From Zea mays (lineage: Eukaryota > Streptophyta > Magnoliopsida > Poales > Poaceae), in contig NC_050105.1 of assembly GCF_902167145.1 (NCBI RefSeq), positions 121,041,898-121,105,897 of the forward strand: a stretch of 64,000 bases of DNA, in the 5' to 3' direction. Below the pieces are notes generated by a model. It did not search any database, was not told the origin of the DNA, and was given only the letters and a program-made list of their open reading frames with translations. The translations under genes and the position numbers were made by a program. Of the stretch, positions 35,171 to 45,964 are shown piece after piece. Numbering within the stretch: position 1 is the first letter of the stretch; the number at the start of each line of letters is the position of its first letter.

Positions 35171-37256
35171 ATGTCTCAAGACAAGAAGGTTGCTGCTGAG
35201 ACGAAGCTGACTGAAGAGGAGAAGTTGTTTGAGGAGAAGAAGACTGTGGATCCTTATATTGCTGGATTTGTCGAGTCGATGGCAAAAACAAATACAGAGA
35301 AGATTAATAAAGAGATACTGGAAGGCTTATCTGAAGATACTGGTGACAGCGATAGCTATGATGTAGAAAGTGGGGACGAAGATTCTGAGGATCGGCCCTG
35401 GAGGCCAAGTCATTCAATCTTCGAAAAATCGACCATCAAACAGAGTCATCTTGAAAATATGAGAGGAAGGTACTTTCGGGATATGTCTATTGTGAGGGCT
35501 GGCAGAGACAACAACGTCCCTGCCCCCGAGGAGAACGAAGTTGTGATTTTCCGAAGCTTCTTCAAGGCTGGGCTTCGGTTCCCTTTGAGTAAGTTTGTAG
35601 TTGAAGTGCTCAAGACCTACCAAATCTTCCTCCATCTAATCACCCCCGAAGCCATAATAAGGATGGGGATTTTTGTCTGGGCAGCAAGGAGCCAAGCGCG
35701 AAGTGCTTCTGCAATATGCACGAACTACTATATGAGACGAAGGCCATGGGTAAAGAACAGTATCACAATAACTTCGGTTGTTATGGATTTATCGCCCGCC
35801 CCAACGCAAGCCACCCAGTGCCAACATTTCGGAAGAGATGGCCCGGAGCTTGGATGGAAGAATGGTTTTATGTGAAGAATGATTTGACAGCGAGGGAAGA
35901 CATTAAGGAGGTCATCATGTGCTCCATTTGGTCCCGCTTCGGCCTCCGAAAGCCGAAGGTCGAAATTGATGACGCCGCCGAAGCGTTTCAGAAGGCCTTA
36001 AGTACTGTCTGCTCCTTCATTGGTACAAGGGATTTAATTCAAGAACATATAGCATACAGAGTATGGCCGCTTGTGGAAAACTGGGAAATGCCGAAGGAGA
36101 CCATCACTAACTCTAGCGAAGGTGACTTGGTCCGGCTGAAGTATACATTCAGGTTTGGGGATAAGTTTGATGAACCAAATGGTGATTGGCTGAAGTGTAT
36201 CGAAGCTACAAGTGATGAACTGCTTGGAGCATATTCCAAGGCAGAAGATAATGCACTGTCCGCAGCCTTCGGAGGTCGGGGAAAGAAAAGACTGAATAGG
36301 GTTTTTGACGCGATTGGCTTCGTTTACCCTGACTACCGCTACCCACTGCGGGGACAAGGGAAAAAGAGGAAAGCTGCTACTTCGGCCACCCCAGATGAGC
36401 CTGTGCCAAAGGGGAAAAAGTTGAAAGTTCTGACCCACCGGCCGCGTTACATCGAACAGGCTGTGATACCTAAATTTGACGAAGGGGCCTCTTCAGCTGC
36501 CAAAACAAAAGAGACTGCTCCTCCTACGCGGAGGACTGAAGAGCCGGCTATAATGCCGAAGTTACCTTCAGTTAAACTAGTTGAGACGACAGCTGGTAAA
36601 AATGAAGGATCAAAAATTGAAGAAATAACAAAAATGCCAGAGATTTTGAGCCCTTCGACAGAGGCAACAGTGCCAAAGCTACAAAAAAGCTCCGCCGCAA
36701 CTCCTAAGAGGAGCAGGATGGCGAATGTGCTAGATGTTGTATTAGAAACGACAAAAATCTTGAGTCCTGCTCCTACAAGAAAAATTGCCGAAGCTTCCAA
36801 GGCAGAACTCGGAACTGAAACGAAGCAGGCAGAAGTCGAAGCTGCAACAATTCAGGCTGAAACCGAAGCTGGGCCTTCAGTGCCCCTGAGACAGAGCCTG
36901 CCGTAATTGAAGAAAAGGCGACAGAGCAAACTGCGTTTGAAAAGGTTGCAACTCTTGCTCCCAAAGCTTCAAAGGAAAGTATTGATTACATCAATCGTCA
37001 TGCTTCGGGAAAGGGACTTTCTCAAGAAGAAAGGCTAGAAGCACTACACTATGCCCGAAAATTGAAATATCCGAAGGGGGCATTAGTGTATAATGGCAGT
37101 GGGGAAGAAGATTTTTTGTACTGTCTCCCGGATAATAAAGAAATATCTGTTTGCCGGGAGATAGGTAGAAGCATCGGATTCCCGAAGCTAGAAGACGGTC
37201 TTTCGATCTTATCGAAGGATGAGCTTGCTGACAGCTTAGCATATAATAGCATAAAG

Positions 37257-37329
37257 GTATAAAAGCTAATTTTGTATTTGAAAACGAAATATTTTATTTA
37301 CTTTACTTAATTTTGTCTTCCTCTTGTAG
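37257..37329 (+). other. Putative intron 1 of the C2 antisense gene
   Basis: 73 bp, GTATAA...CTCTTGTAG, T-rich. Without splicing the frame stops at once (GTATAA). With splicing AAG joins GGC in phase 0 and the frame continues. Confidence 0.65.
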
Positions 37330-38122
37330 GGCTTAATTCTTAGAAATGCGCTAAGGGCTTAGAAAAACATTGAAGATGAAGGATATACGATGGCTCTGAA
37401 CAACCTTCATTCAGAGGTAATTGAATTAAGGAACGAAGATCTTGAAAAAGATAAAATCTTGATTTCATTAGTAAACAAAGTGAAAGAAGATGAAGCTAGT
37501 TTCAAGGCTCAAGCCGGAATCCAAAAGAATGAAATCGAAGACCTTCAGAAACAGTTGGCAGAAGCCAAAGAAAAATACGCTCTCGCAGAAGCTAACCGAG
37601 AGGTCAGCGAATATTGGAAAAACTATTTAGAGAAAACAGTTGAAGAACTTCGCGCATCCAAGGAAAGATGTTTTGAAAAATCTTTGGGCTGCGTGGAGAA
37701 AATAAAGCCTAGCTTCGCCAACGTGGGCGCCTATTCTAACGAAGATAACTTCATACAAGGCGACCCTGAAGGTGTTATTGAATGGATAAGTGGAGAGGCC
37801 GAAGCTTTCGAAGAAATTTTAAGTGATCGCGAGGATGTTTGCGCGTTCTCCGGTGCAAGGGGAATTTTAGCCATCCTGGAGAAGGCGGGATGCGACCATG
37901 TTAAGACCCTGGCCCAGGCGGAAGCTGCCTTCTCCGTGGATGATACAAAGGATCACTCAGCTAAAGCATGTTTAATGGGCGGGAAATTTTACAATGACAT
38001 CTGGGTAAATGGTGGCTGAGAGATGGCTCACGAAATTATGAAGAAAAGTGAGAAAGACATCCATGACGCCCGAGTACAAGCAAAACAAGCTGAAGAAGCT
38101 GCAGAGCGCGAGAGACGCATAG

Positions 38123-38194
38123 GTATTGTTTCACGGCATCTAGCTTCGGCATTTGTTTTTATGGATTCAGACTGATTACTTTTTTCTACTGTAG
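38123..38194 (+). other. Putative intron 2 of the C2 antisense gene
   Basis: 72 bp, GTATTG...TACTGTAG, with a T-rich 3' part. Removal joins a phase-1 exon end to CTGAATTATCTCC and gives a 51-codon Pro/Lys/Glu-rich C-terminal exon ending at TAG 38347. Confidence 0.65.
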
Positions 38195-38349
38195 CTGAAT
38201 TATCTCCGCCACCGGAACCGTTCGATCCCCTGGCCGATCCAAAGAAAAAGGAAGCCCTAGAGATCATTAATATGGCCAAATCTATCGTTGATGAAGTCGT
38301 CAATAAATTGTTAAATGAAGTTGCGGAGAAGATCCTGAAAGAAGACTAG

Positions 38350-38641
38350 CACTTTTTTTATAAATATTTTTAGATGGTCAATGTAGCTTTGTTGTAACAA
38401 GACTATAATATTCGATGTGCATATCTTTGAATCTAATATGTAAATTATTTGTAATTCACTTCTTTGCGATGCATGAAACTTTGTATACATACCGTTTTTG
38501 AGCCTTCGGCGAAAAAACACCTTCCCTTCTTTTCATGCTTCGTAAAGAAAAAGATCTGTGCTTCGTAAAAATATCCATGCTTCGTTAAAATATCCGTACT
38601 TCATAAAAACATCCATGCTTCATAAATAAGGGATCCCTTCT
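38350..38641 (+). repeat. 3' flank of the antisense gene with a ~20-bp tandem repeat
   Basis: 38530-38630 repeats a unit like ATGCTTCGTAAAAATATCC about five times, with drift. No gene. Confidence 0.65.
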
Positions 38642-38839
38642 TGAAAGGGAATTAGGCTTACACCTAGTTCCTAAATAATTTTGGTGGTTGAATTACCCAA
38701 CACAAATAATTGGACTAACTAGTTTGCCCAAGTGTGTAGATTATACAGGGGTAAAAGGTTCATCCTCAGCCAATAAAAAGACCAAGTTTTGGATTCAATA
38801 AAGGAGCAAAGGGGCAACCGAAGGCACCCCTGGTCTGGC

Positions 38840-39345
38840 GCACCGGACTGTCCGGTGTGCCACCGGACAGTGAACAGTACCTGTCCGGTGCACCAGGGGA
38901 CTCAGACTCAAACTCTTCGCCCTCGGGAATTCTCGGAAGCCGGCGCGCTATAATTCACCGGACTGTCCGGTGTGCACCGGACATGTCCGGTGCTCCAAGG
39001 AAGCGCGGTCTCCAGAACTCGCCAGCCTCGGGTTCGCGCGGCAGCCGCTCCGCTAAAATTCACCGGACTGTCCGGTGTGCACCGGACTGTCCGGTGTACC
39101 AGCGGAGCAACGGCTCTTTTCGGCGCCAACGGCTCCCTACGGAGCATTTAATGCGCGCACAGCGCGCGCAGAAGTCAGAATCGCCCATGCCGGTGCACCG
39201 GACATCAAACAGTACATGTCCGGTGTGCACCGGACACCCAGGCGGGCCCACAAGTCAGAAGCTCCAACGGTCAGAATCCAACGGCAGTGATGACGTGGCA
39301 GGGGCACCGGACTGTCCGGTGTGCACCGGACTGTCCGGTGCGCCA
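38840..39345 (+). repeat. Array of CCGGACTGTCCGG palindromes in the D 5' LTR
   Basis: Each cluster has one or two copies of ACCGGACTGTCCGGT joined by GTGC. Clusters are spaced about 100-140 bp. The same array lies at 47045-47550 in the 3' LTR, and looser versions occur in elements F and G. Confidence 0.85.
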
Positions 39346-39380
39346 TCGAGCAGACGCCTCCAGCCAACGGTCAAGTTTGG

Positions 39381-39407
39381 TGGTTGGGGCTATAAATACC
39401 CCAACCA
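39381..39407 (+). promoter_or_regulatory. Element D TATA box inside a 9-bp inverted repeat
   Basis: TGGTTGGGG (39381-39389) and CCCCAACCA (39399-39407) exactly flank CTATAAATA. The likely transcription start is some 25-30 bp downstream. Conserved at 47586-47612 and in element F. Confidence 0.75.
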
Positions 39408-39968
39408 CCCCACCATTCATTGCATCCAAGTTTTCCACTTCTCAACTACTACAAGAGCTCTAGCATTCAATTCTAGACACACAAAAGAGATCAAATCCTC
39501 TCCAATTCCACACAAAGCCCTAGTGACTAGTGAGAGTGATTTGTCGTGTTCATTTGAGCTCTTGCGCTTGGATTGCTTCTTTTCTTTCTCACTTGTTCTT
39601 GAGATCACAACTCCATTGTAATCAAGGCAAGAGGCACCAATTGTGTGGTGGCCCTTGCGGGGAAGTTTTGTTCCCGGCTTTGATTAGAGAAGAGAAGCTC
39701 ACTCGGTCCGAGGGACCGTTTGAGAGAGGGAAGGGTTGAAAGAGACCCGGCCTTTGTGGCCTCCTCAACGGGGAGTAGGTTTGCAAGAACCGAACCTCGG
39801 TAAAACAAATCTCCGTGTCTCACTTGCTTATTCGCTTGGGATTTGTTTTGCGCCCTCTCTCTCGGACTCGTTTATATTTCTAACGCTAACCCGGCTTGTA
39901 GTTGTGTTTATATTTGAAAATTTCAGTTTCGCCCTATTCACCCCCCCCCCCTCTAGGCGACTATCAAT

Positions 39969-39982
39969 TGGTATCAAAGCCC
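39969..39982 (+). other. Element D primer binding site
   Basis: TGGTATCAAAGCCC, three bases after the 5' LTR end; tRNA-Met type. Confidence 0.88.
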
Positions 39983-40011
39983 GGTGCTTCATTAGAGCCT
40001 AACCGCTCGAA

Positions 40012-42705
40012 GTGATGTCGGGAGATCACGCCAAGAAGGAGATGGAGACCGGCGAAAAGCCCACTACAAGCCACGGGAGCACTTCATCGGAAGAGTCCCG
40101 CACCAAAAGGAGGGAGAAGAAGAAGAGCTCCTCCATCAAAGGGAAGGAGAAGAAATCTTCTTCTCACCACAAAGAGAAGAAGGAAAAATCTTCTTCCCAC
40201 AAGCCACATCGGAAAGGCGACAAGCACAAGAGGATGAGGAAGGTGGTCTACTACGAGACCGACACTTCATCAACATCGACCTCCGACTCCGATGCGCCCT
40301 CCGTCACTTCTAAGCGCCAAGAGCGCAAGAAGTATAGTAAGATCCCCCTACGCTACCCTCGCATTTCCAAACATACACCTTTACTTTCCGTCCCATTAGG
40401 CAAACCACCAACTTTTGATGGTGAAGATTACGCTAGGTGGAGCGATTTAATGCGATTTCATCTAACCTCGCTCCACAAAAGTATATGGGATGCTGTTGAG
40501 TTTGGTGCACAGGTACCGTCGGTAGGGGATGAGAACTATGATGAGGATGAGGTAGCCCAAATCGAGCACTTCAACTCTCAAGCAACGACAATACTCCTCA
40601 CCTCTCTAAGTAGAGAGGAGTATAACAAAGTACAAGGGTTGAAGAGCGCTAAGGAGATTTGGGATGTGCTCAAAACCGCGCACGAAGGAGATGAGCTCAC
40701 CAAGATCACCAAGCGGGAAACGATCGAGGGGGAGCTCGGTCGGTTCCGGCTTCGCAAAGGGGAGGAGCCACAGCATATGTACAACCGGCTCAAGACTTTG
40801 GTGAACCAAGTGCGCAACCTCGGGAGCAAGAAGTGGGATGACCACGAAGTGGTAAATGTTATTTTAAGATCTCTCATTTTTCTTAATCCCACTCAAGTTC
40901 AATTGATTCGTGGTAATCCTAGATATACTAAAATGACCCCCGAGGAAGTTATTGGGCATTTTGTAAGTTTTGAGTGCATGATAGAAGGCTCGAGGAAAAT
41001 CAACGAGCTTGGCGACCCATCCGAAGCCCAACCCGTTGCATTCAAGGCAACGGAGGAGAAGAAGGAGGAGTCTACACCAAGTAGACAACCAATAGACGCC
41101 TCCAAGCTCGACAATGAGGAAATGGCGCTCGTCATCAAGAGCTTCCGCCAAATCCTCAAGCAAAGGAGGGGGAAGGACTACAAGTCCCGCTCCAAGAAGG
41201 TTTGCTACAAGTGTGGTAAGCCCGGTCATTTTATTGCTAAATGTCCTATATCTAGTGACAGTGACCGAGGCGACGACAAGAAGGGGAGAAGAAAGGAGAA
41301 GAAAAGGTACTACAAGAAGAAGGGCGGCGATGCCCATGTTTGTCGGGAATGGGATTCCGACGAAAGCTCAAGCGACTCCTCCGACGACGAGGACGCCGCC
41401 AACATCGCCGTCACCAAGGGACTCCTCTTCCCCAACGTCGGCCACAAGTGCCTCATGGCAAAGGACGGCAAAAAGAAGAAGGTTAAATCCAACTCCTCCA
41501 CTAAATATGAATCTTCTAGTGATGATAATGCTAGTGATGAGGAGGATAATTTGCGTTCCCTTTTTGCCAACCTTAACATAGCTCAAAAAGAAAAATTAAA
41601 TGAATTAGTTAGTGCTATTCATGAAAAGGATGACCTTTTGGACTCCCAAGAGGATTGTCTAATTAAAGAAAACAAGAAACATGTTAAGGTTAAAAAGGCT
41701 TATGCTCTAGAGGTAGAAAAATGTGAAAAATTATCTAGTGAGCTAAGCACTTGCCGTGAGATGATTGACAACCTTAGAAATGAAAATGCTAGTTTAAATG
41801 CTAAGGTTGATTCTCATGTTTGTAATGTTTCAATTCCCAATCCTAGAGATAATAATGATGATTTGCTTGCTAGGATTGAAGAATTAAACATTTCCCTTGC
41901 TAGCCTTAGATTAGAGAATGAAAGTTTGATTGCTAAGGCTAAAGATTTTGATGTTTGCAAAGTTACCATTGCCAATCTTAGAGATAAAAATGATATTCTT
42001 CATGCTAAGATTGTTGAACTTAATTCTTGCAAACCATCTACATCTATTGTTGAGCATGTATCTATTTGTACTAGATGTAGAAATGTTGATATTGATGCTA
42101 TTCATGATCATATGGCTTTAATTAAACAACAAAATGATCATATAGCAAAACTAGATGCTAAAATTGCCGAGCATAACTTAGAAAATGAAAAATTTAAATT
42201 TGCTAGAAGTATGCTCTATAATGGGAGACGCCCTGGCATCAAGGATGGCATTGGCTTCCAAAGGGGAGACAATGTCAAACTTAATGCCCCTCCTAAAAAT
42301 TTGTCTAACTTTGTTAAGGGCAAGGCTCCCATGCCTCAGGATAACGAGGGTTACATTTTGTACCCTGCCGGTTATCCCGAGAGCAAAATTAGGAAAATTC
42401 ATTCTAGGAAGTCTCACTCTGGCCCTAATCATGCTTTTATGTATAAGGGTGAGACATCTAGCTCTAGGCAACCAACCCGTGCCAAGTTGCCTAGAAAGAA
42501 AATTTCTAATGCATCAAATGAACATAGCATTTCATTTAAGACTTTTGATGCATCATATGTTTTGACTAACAAATCTGGCAAGGTCGTTGCCAAGTTTGTT
42601 GGGGGCAAACACAAGGGTTCCAAGACTTGTGTTTGGGTACCCAAAGTTCTTGTATCTAATGCCAAAGGACCCAAAACAGTTTGGGTACCTAAAGTCAAGA
42701 ACTAA
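40012..42705 (+). CDS. gag: Element D Gag
   Basis: 897 residues, ATG 40012, 30 bp after the primer site. N-terminal 100 residues are Lys/Ser-rich and basic. A Copia-type Gag core (about 120-330) includes PPTFDGEDYARWSDLMRFHL and LGRFRLRKGEEPQHMYNRLK. A zinc knuckle CYKCGKPGHFIAKC is near residue 400. After it come a second Lys-rich block, an acidic Ser/Asp stretch, a long coiled coil (about 520-730), and a C-terminal region with two VWVPKV motifs. It forms the particle and binds RNA. It is much longer than a standard Copia Gag, as in the SIRE lineage. The frame is intact and ends TAA 42703-42705, just before pol in another frame. Confidence 0.93.
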   Translation: MMSGDHAKKEMETGEKPTTSHGSTSSEESRTKRREKKKSSSIKGKEKKSSSHHKEKKEKSSSHKPHRKGDKHKRMRKVVYYETDTSSTSTSDSDAPSVTSKRQERKKYSKIPLRYPRISKHTPLLSVPLGKPPTFDGEDYARWSDLMRFHLTSLHKSIWDAVEFGAQVPSVGDENYDEDEVAQIEHFNSQATTILLTSLSREEYNKVQGLKSAKEIWDVLKTAHEGDELTKITKRETIEGELGRFRLRKGEEPQHMYNRLKTLVNQVRNLGSKKWDDHEVVNVILRSLIFLNPTQVQLIRGNPRYTKMTPEEVIGHFVSFECMIEGSRKINELGDPSEAQPVAFKATEEKKEESTPSRQPIDASKLDNEEMALVIKSFRQILKQRRGKDYKSRSKKVCYKCGKPGHFIAKCPISSDSDRGDDKKGRRKEKKRYYKKKGGDAHVCREWDSDESSSDSSDDEDAANIAVTKGLLFPNVGHKCLMAKDGKKKKVKSNSSTKYESSSDDNASDEEDNLRSLFANLNIAQKEKLNELVSAIHEKDDLLDSQEDCLIKENKKHVKVKKAYALEVEKCEKLSSELSTCREMIDNLRNENASLNAKVDSHVCNVSIPNPRDNNDDLLARIEELNISLASLRLENESLIAKAKDFDVCKVTIANLRDKNDILHAKIVELNSCKPSTSIVEHVSICTRCRNVDIDAIHDHMALIKQQNDHIAKLDAKIAEHNLENEKFKFARSMLYNGRRPGIKDGIGFQRGDNVKLNAPPKNLSNFVKGKAPMPQDNEGYILYPAGYPESKIRKIHSRKSHSGPNHAFMYKGETSSSRQPTRAKLPRKKISNASNEHSISFKTFDASYVLTNKSGKVVAKFVGGKHKGSKTCVWVPKVLVSNAKGPKTVWVPKVKN

Positions 42706-42718
42706 ATTTGTTTTGTAG

Positions 42719-45700
42719 GTTTATGCATCCGGGGGCTCAAGTTGGATACTCGACAGCGGGTGCACAAACCACATGACCGGGGAGAAAAGGATGTTCTCCT
42801 CATATGAGAAAAACAAAGATCCCCAACGAGCTATCACATTCGGGGATGGAAATCAAGGTTTGGTCAAAGGACTTGGTAAAATTGCTATATCTCCTGACCA
42901 TTCTATTTCCAATGTTTTTCTTGTTGATTCCTTAGATTACAACTTGCTTTCTGTTTCCCAATTATGTCAAATGGGCTACAACTGTCTTTTTACTGATATA
43001 GGTGTCACTGTCTTTAGAAGAAGTGATGATTCAATAGCTTTTAAAGGAGTGTTAGAGGGTCAGCTATACTTGGTAGATTTTGATAGAGCTGAACTCGACA
43101 CTTGCTTAATTGCTAAGACTAACATGGGTTGGCTCTGGCACCGCCGACTAGCCCATGTTGGGATGAAGAATCTTCACAAGCTTCTAAAGGGAGAACACAT
43201 TTTAGGATTAACAAATGTTCATTTTGAGAAAGACAGGATTTGTAGCGCATGCCAGGCAGGGAAGCAAGTTGGAGTCCATCATCCACACAAGAACATCATG
43301 ACGACCGACAGGCCGCTTGAGCTACTCCACATGGATCTATTCGGCCCGATTGCTTACATAAGCATCGGCGGGAGTAAGTATTGTCTTGTAATAGTGGATG
43401 ATTATTCTCGCTTCACTTGGGTATTCTTTTTACAGGAAAAATCTCAAACCCAAGAGACCTTAAAGGGATTCTTGAGACGGGCTCAAAATGAGTTCGCCTT
43501 AAGGATCAAGAAAATAAGAAGCGACAACGGGACGGAGTTCAAGAACTCTCAAATTGAAAGCTTCCTTGAGGAGGAGGGCATCAAGCATGAGTTCTCTTCT
43601 CCCTACACACCTCAACAAAATGGTGTAGTGGAGAGGAAGAATCGAACTCTATTGGACATGGCAAGAACCATGCTTGATGAGTACAAGACACCGGACCGGT
43701 TTTGGGCCGAAGCGGTCAACACCGCCTGCTACGCCATCAACCGGTTATATCTTCACCGAATCCTCAAGAAGACATCATATGAACTCCTAACCGGTAAAAA
43801 GCCCAACATTTCATACTTTAGAGTTTTTGGTAGCAAATGCTTTATTCTTGTTAAAAGAGGTAGAAAATCTAAATTTGCTCCTAAAACTGTAGAAGGCTTT
43901 TTACTTGGTTATGACTCAAACACAAGGGCATATAGGGTCTTTAACAAGTCCACTGGACTAGTTGAAGTCTCATGTGACGTTGTGTTTGATGAAACTAACG
44001 GCTCTCAAGTAGAGCAAGTTGATCTTGATGAGATAGGTGAAGAACAGGCTCCATGCATAGCGCTAAGGAACATGTCCATTGGGGATGTGTGTCCTAGGGA
44101 ATCCGAAGAGCCTCCAAATGCACAAGATCAACCGTCCTCCTCCAAGCAAGCATCTCCACCAACTCAAAATGAGGATGAAGCTCAAGTTGATGAAGGGCAA
44201 AATCAAGAAGATGAGCCACCTCAAGATGATGGCAATGATCCAGGGGGAGATGCAATTGATCAAGAAAAGGAGGATGAGGAAGAACCAAGACCGCCACACC
44301 CAAGAGTCCACCAAGCAATCCAACGAGATCACCCCGTCGACACCATCCTCGGCGATATTCATAAGGGGGTAACCACTAGATCTCGAGTTGCTCATTTTTG
44401 TGAACATTACTCTTTTGTTTCCTCTATTGAGCCACACAGGGTAGAGGAAGCACTTCAAGATTCGGATTGGGTGGTGGCGATGCAAGAGGAGCTCAACAAC
44501 TTCACTAGGAATGAGGTATGGCATTTAGTTCCACGTCCTAACCAAAATGTTGTAGGAACCAAATGGGTCTTCCGCAACAAGCAAGATGAGCATGGTGTGG
44601 TGACAAGGAACAAAGCTCGACTCATGGCCAAAGGGTATTCACAAGTCGAAGGTTTGGATTTCGGTGAAACCTATGCACCCGTAGCTAGGCTTGAGTCAAT
44701 TCGAATATTATTAGCCTATGCTACTTACCATGGCTTTAAGCTTTATCAAATGGACGTGAAAAGTGCCTTCCTCAACGGACCAATCAAGGAAGAGGTCTAT
44801 GTTGAGCAACCTCCCGGCTTTGAAGACAGTGAGTATCCTAACCATGTCTATAGGCTCTCTAAGGCGCTTTATGGGCTCAAGCAAGCCCCAAGAGCATGGT
44901 ATGAATGCCTAAGAGATTTCCTTATTTCTAATGGCTTCAAAGTCGGCAAGGCCGATCCTACACTCTTTACTAAAACTCTTGAAAATGACTTGTTTGTATG
45001 CCAAATTTATGTTGATGATATTATATTTGGGTCTACTAACGAGTCTACATGTGAAGAGTTTAGTAGGATCATGACACAGAAATTCGAGATGTCGATGATG
45101 GGGGAGTTGAAGTATTTTCTAGGATTCCAAGTCAAGCAACTCCAAGAGGGCACCTTCATTTGCCAAACGAAGTACACTCAAGACATTCTAACCAAGTTTG
45201 GAATGAAGGATGCCAAGCCCATCAAGACTCCCATGGGAACCAATGGGCATCTCGACCTCGACACGGGAGGTAAGTCCGTGGATCAAAAGGTATACCGGTC
45301 GATGATTGGTTCATTACTTTATTTATGTGCATCTCGACCGGACATTATGCTTTCCGTTTGCATGTGTGCAAGATTCCAATCCGACCCTAAGGAATCACAC
45401 CTTACGGTCGTAAAACGAATCTTGAGATATTTGGCTTATACACCTAAGTTTGGGCTTTGGTACCCTCGGGGATCCACATTTGATTTGATTGGTTATTCGG
45501 ATGCCGATTGGGCGGGGTGCAAAATTAATAGGAAGAGCACATCAGGGACTTGCCAGTTCTTGGGAAGATCCTTGGTGTCTTGGGCTTCAAAGAAGCAAAA
45601 TTCGGTCGCTCTTTCCACCGCCGAAGCCGAGTATATTGCCGCAGGACATTGTTGCGCGCAATTGCTTTGGATGAGGCAAACCCTGCGGGACTACGGTTAC

Positions 45701-45964
45701 AAATTAACCAAAGTCCCTTTGCTATGTGATAATGAGAGTGCAATCAAAATGGCCGACAATCCCGTCGAGCATAGCCGCACTAAGCACATAGTCATTCGGT
45801 ATCATTTTCTTAGGGATCACCAACAAAAGGGAGATATCGAGATTTCTTACATTAACACTAAAGATCAATTAGCCGATATCTTTACCAAGCCTCTTGATGA
45901 ACAATCTTTTACCAGACTTAGGCATGAGCTCAATATTCTTGATTCTAGAAATTTCTTTTGCTAG
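42719..45964 (+). CDS. pol: Element D Pol (protease, integrase, RT, RNase H)
   Basis: Open from 42719 (after an in-frame TAG at 42716) to 45964. First Met is at 42773, but the protease motif [10 protein letters not shown] begins before it, so translation must enter from gag or a spliced RNA. Order: protease DSG; GAG-preintegrase [11 protein letters not shown] and CSACQ; integrase core [26 protein letters not shown] with [22 protein letters not shown] and YVDDIIFGS; RNase H with [18 protein letters not shown] and an [15 protein letters not shown] tail. All catalytic residues I can check are present and there is no internal stop. Relative to gag the frame is shifted by one. 'TTTTGTAG' directly precedes the open frame and looks like a 3' splice site. 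Confidence 0.94.
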   Translation, partial: VYASGGSSWILDSGCTNHMTGEKRMFSSYEKNKDPQRAITFGDGNQGLVKGLGKIAISPDHSISNVFLVDSLDYNLLSVSQLCQMGYNCLFTDIGVTVFRRSDDSIAFKGVLEGQLYLVDFDRAELDTCLIAKTNMGWLWHRRLAHVGMKNLHKLLKGEHILGLTNVHFEKDRICSACQAGKQVGVHHPHKNIMTTDRPLELLHMDLFGPIAYISIGGSKYCLVIVDDYSRFTWVFFLQEKSQTQETLKGFLRRAQNEFALRIKKIRSDNGTEFKNSQIESFLEEEGIKHEFSSPYTPQQNGVVERKNRTLLDMARTMLDEYKTPDRFWAEAVNTACYAINRLYLHRILKKTSYELLTGKKPNISYFRVFGSKCFILVKRGRKSKFAPKTVEGFLLGYDSNTRAYRVFNKSTGLVEVSCDVVFDETNGSQVEQVDLDEIGEEQAPCIALRNMSIGDVCPRESEEPPNAQDQPSSSKQASPPTQNEDEAQVDEGQNQEDEPPQDDGNDPGGDAIDQEKEDEEEPRPPHPRVHQAIQRDHPVDTILGDIHKGVTTRSRVAHFCEHYSFVSSIEPHRVEEALQDSDWVVAMQEELNNFTRNEVWHLVPRPNQNVVGTKWVFRNKQDEHGVVTRNKARLMAKGYSQVEGLDFGETYAPVARLESIRILLAYATYHGFKLYQMDVKSAFLNGPIKEEVYVEQPPGFEDSEYPNHVYRLSKALYGLKQAPRAWYECLRDFLISNGFKVGKADPTLFTKTLENDLFVCQIYVDDIIFGSTNESTCEEFSRIMTQKFEMSMMGELKYFLGFQVKQLQEGTFICQTKYTQDILTKFGMKDAKPIKTPMGTNGHLDLDTGGKSVDQKVYRSMIGSLLYLCASRPDIMLSVCMCARFQSDPKESHLTVVKRILRYLAYTPKFGLWYPRGSTFDLIGYSDADWAGCKINRKSTSGTCQFLGRSLVSWASKKQNSVALSTAEAEYIAAGHCCAQLLWMRQTLRDYGYKLTKVPLLCDNESAIKMADNPVEHSRTKHIVIRYHFLRDHQQKGDIEISYINTKDQLADIFTKPLDEQSFTRLRHELNILDSRNFFC

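Larger units (their letters stand above)
35171..38349 (+). pseudogene. C2 antisense gene, three exons, Transposase_28-like protein, decayed
   Basis: Starts at ATG 35171 (MSQDKKVAAETKL). Proposed exons are 35171-37256, 37330-38122 and 38195-38349, about 1,010 codons. N-terminus acidic/Lys-rich; then FRSFFKAGLRFPLSKFVVEV and GIFVWAARSQ, the hallmark of the Pfam family 'putative gypsy-type transposon' (Transposase_28); then a Tyr/Trp-rich region (YPDYRYPLRGQGKKRK), a low-complexity Pro/Thr/Glu/Ala region, a long coiled coil in exon 2, and a short basic/acidic C-terminus ending IVDEVVNKLL...KED. Breaks: frameshifts near 35695 and about 36880, TAG at 37360, TGA at 38017. It runs opposite to gag. 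Function unknown; Tat-lineage antisense ORFs have no proven role. Confidence 0.75.
38642..39966 (+). repeat. Element D 5' LTR (1.33 kb)
   Basis: TGAAAGGGAATTAGG...GGCGACTATCA. Contains five clusters of the palindromic CACCGGACTGTCCGGTG motif (about 38840, 38957, 39059, 39196, 39304), then a TATA box inside an inverted repeat (39381-39407), and a C-run before the end. The Pro/Ser/Arg-rich ORFs across it are shadows of the repeats. Confidence 0.95.

Noticed and set aside
38840..39345. Regularly spaced repeats resembling a CRISPR array
   Set aside because: Repeats are palindromic, vary in length and lie in a Copia LTR of a plant genome; no cas genes.
40578..41586. Antisense ORFs within the element D gag region
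   Set aside because: Shadows of the Lys/Glu-rich gag frame; no independent motif, unlike the C2 antisense gene.
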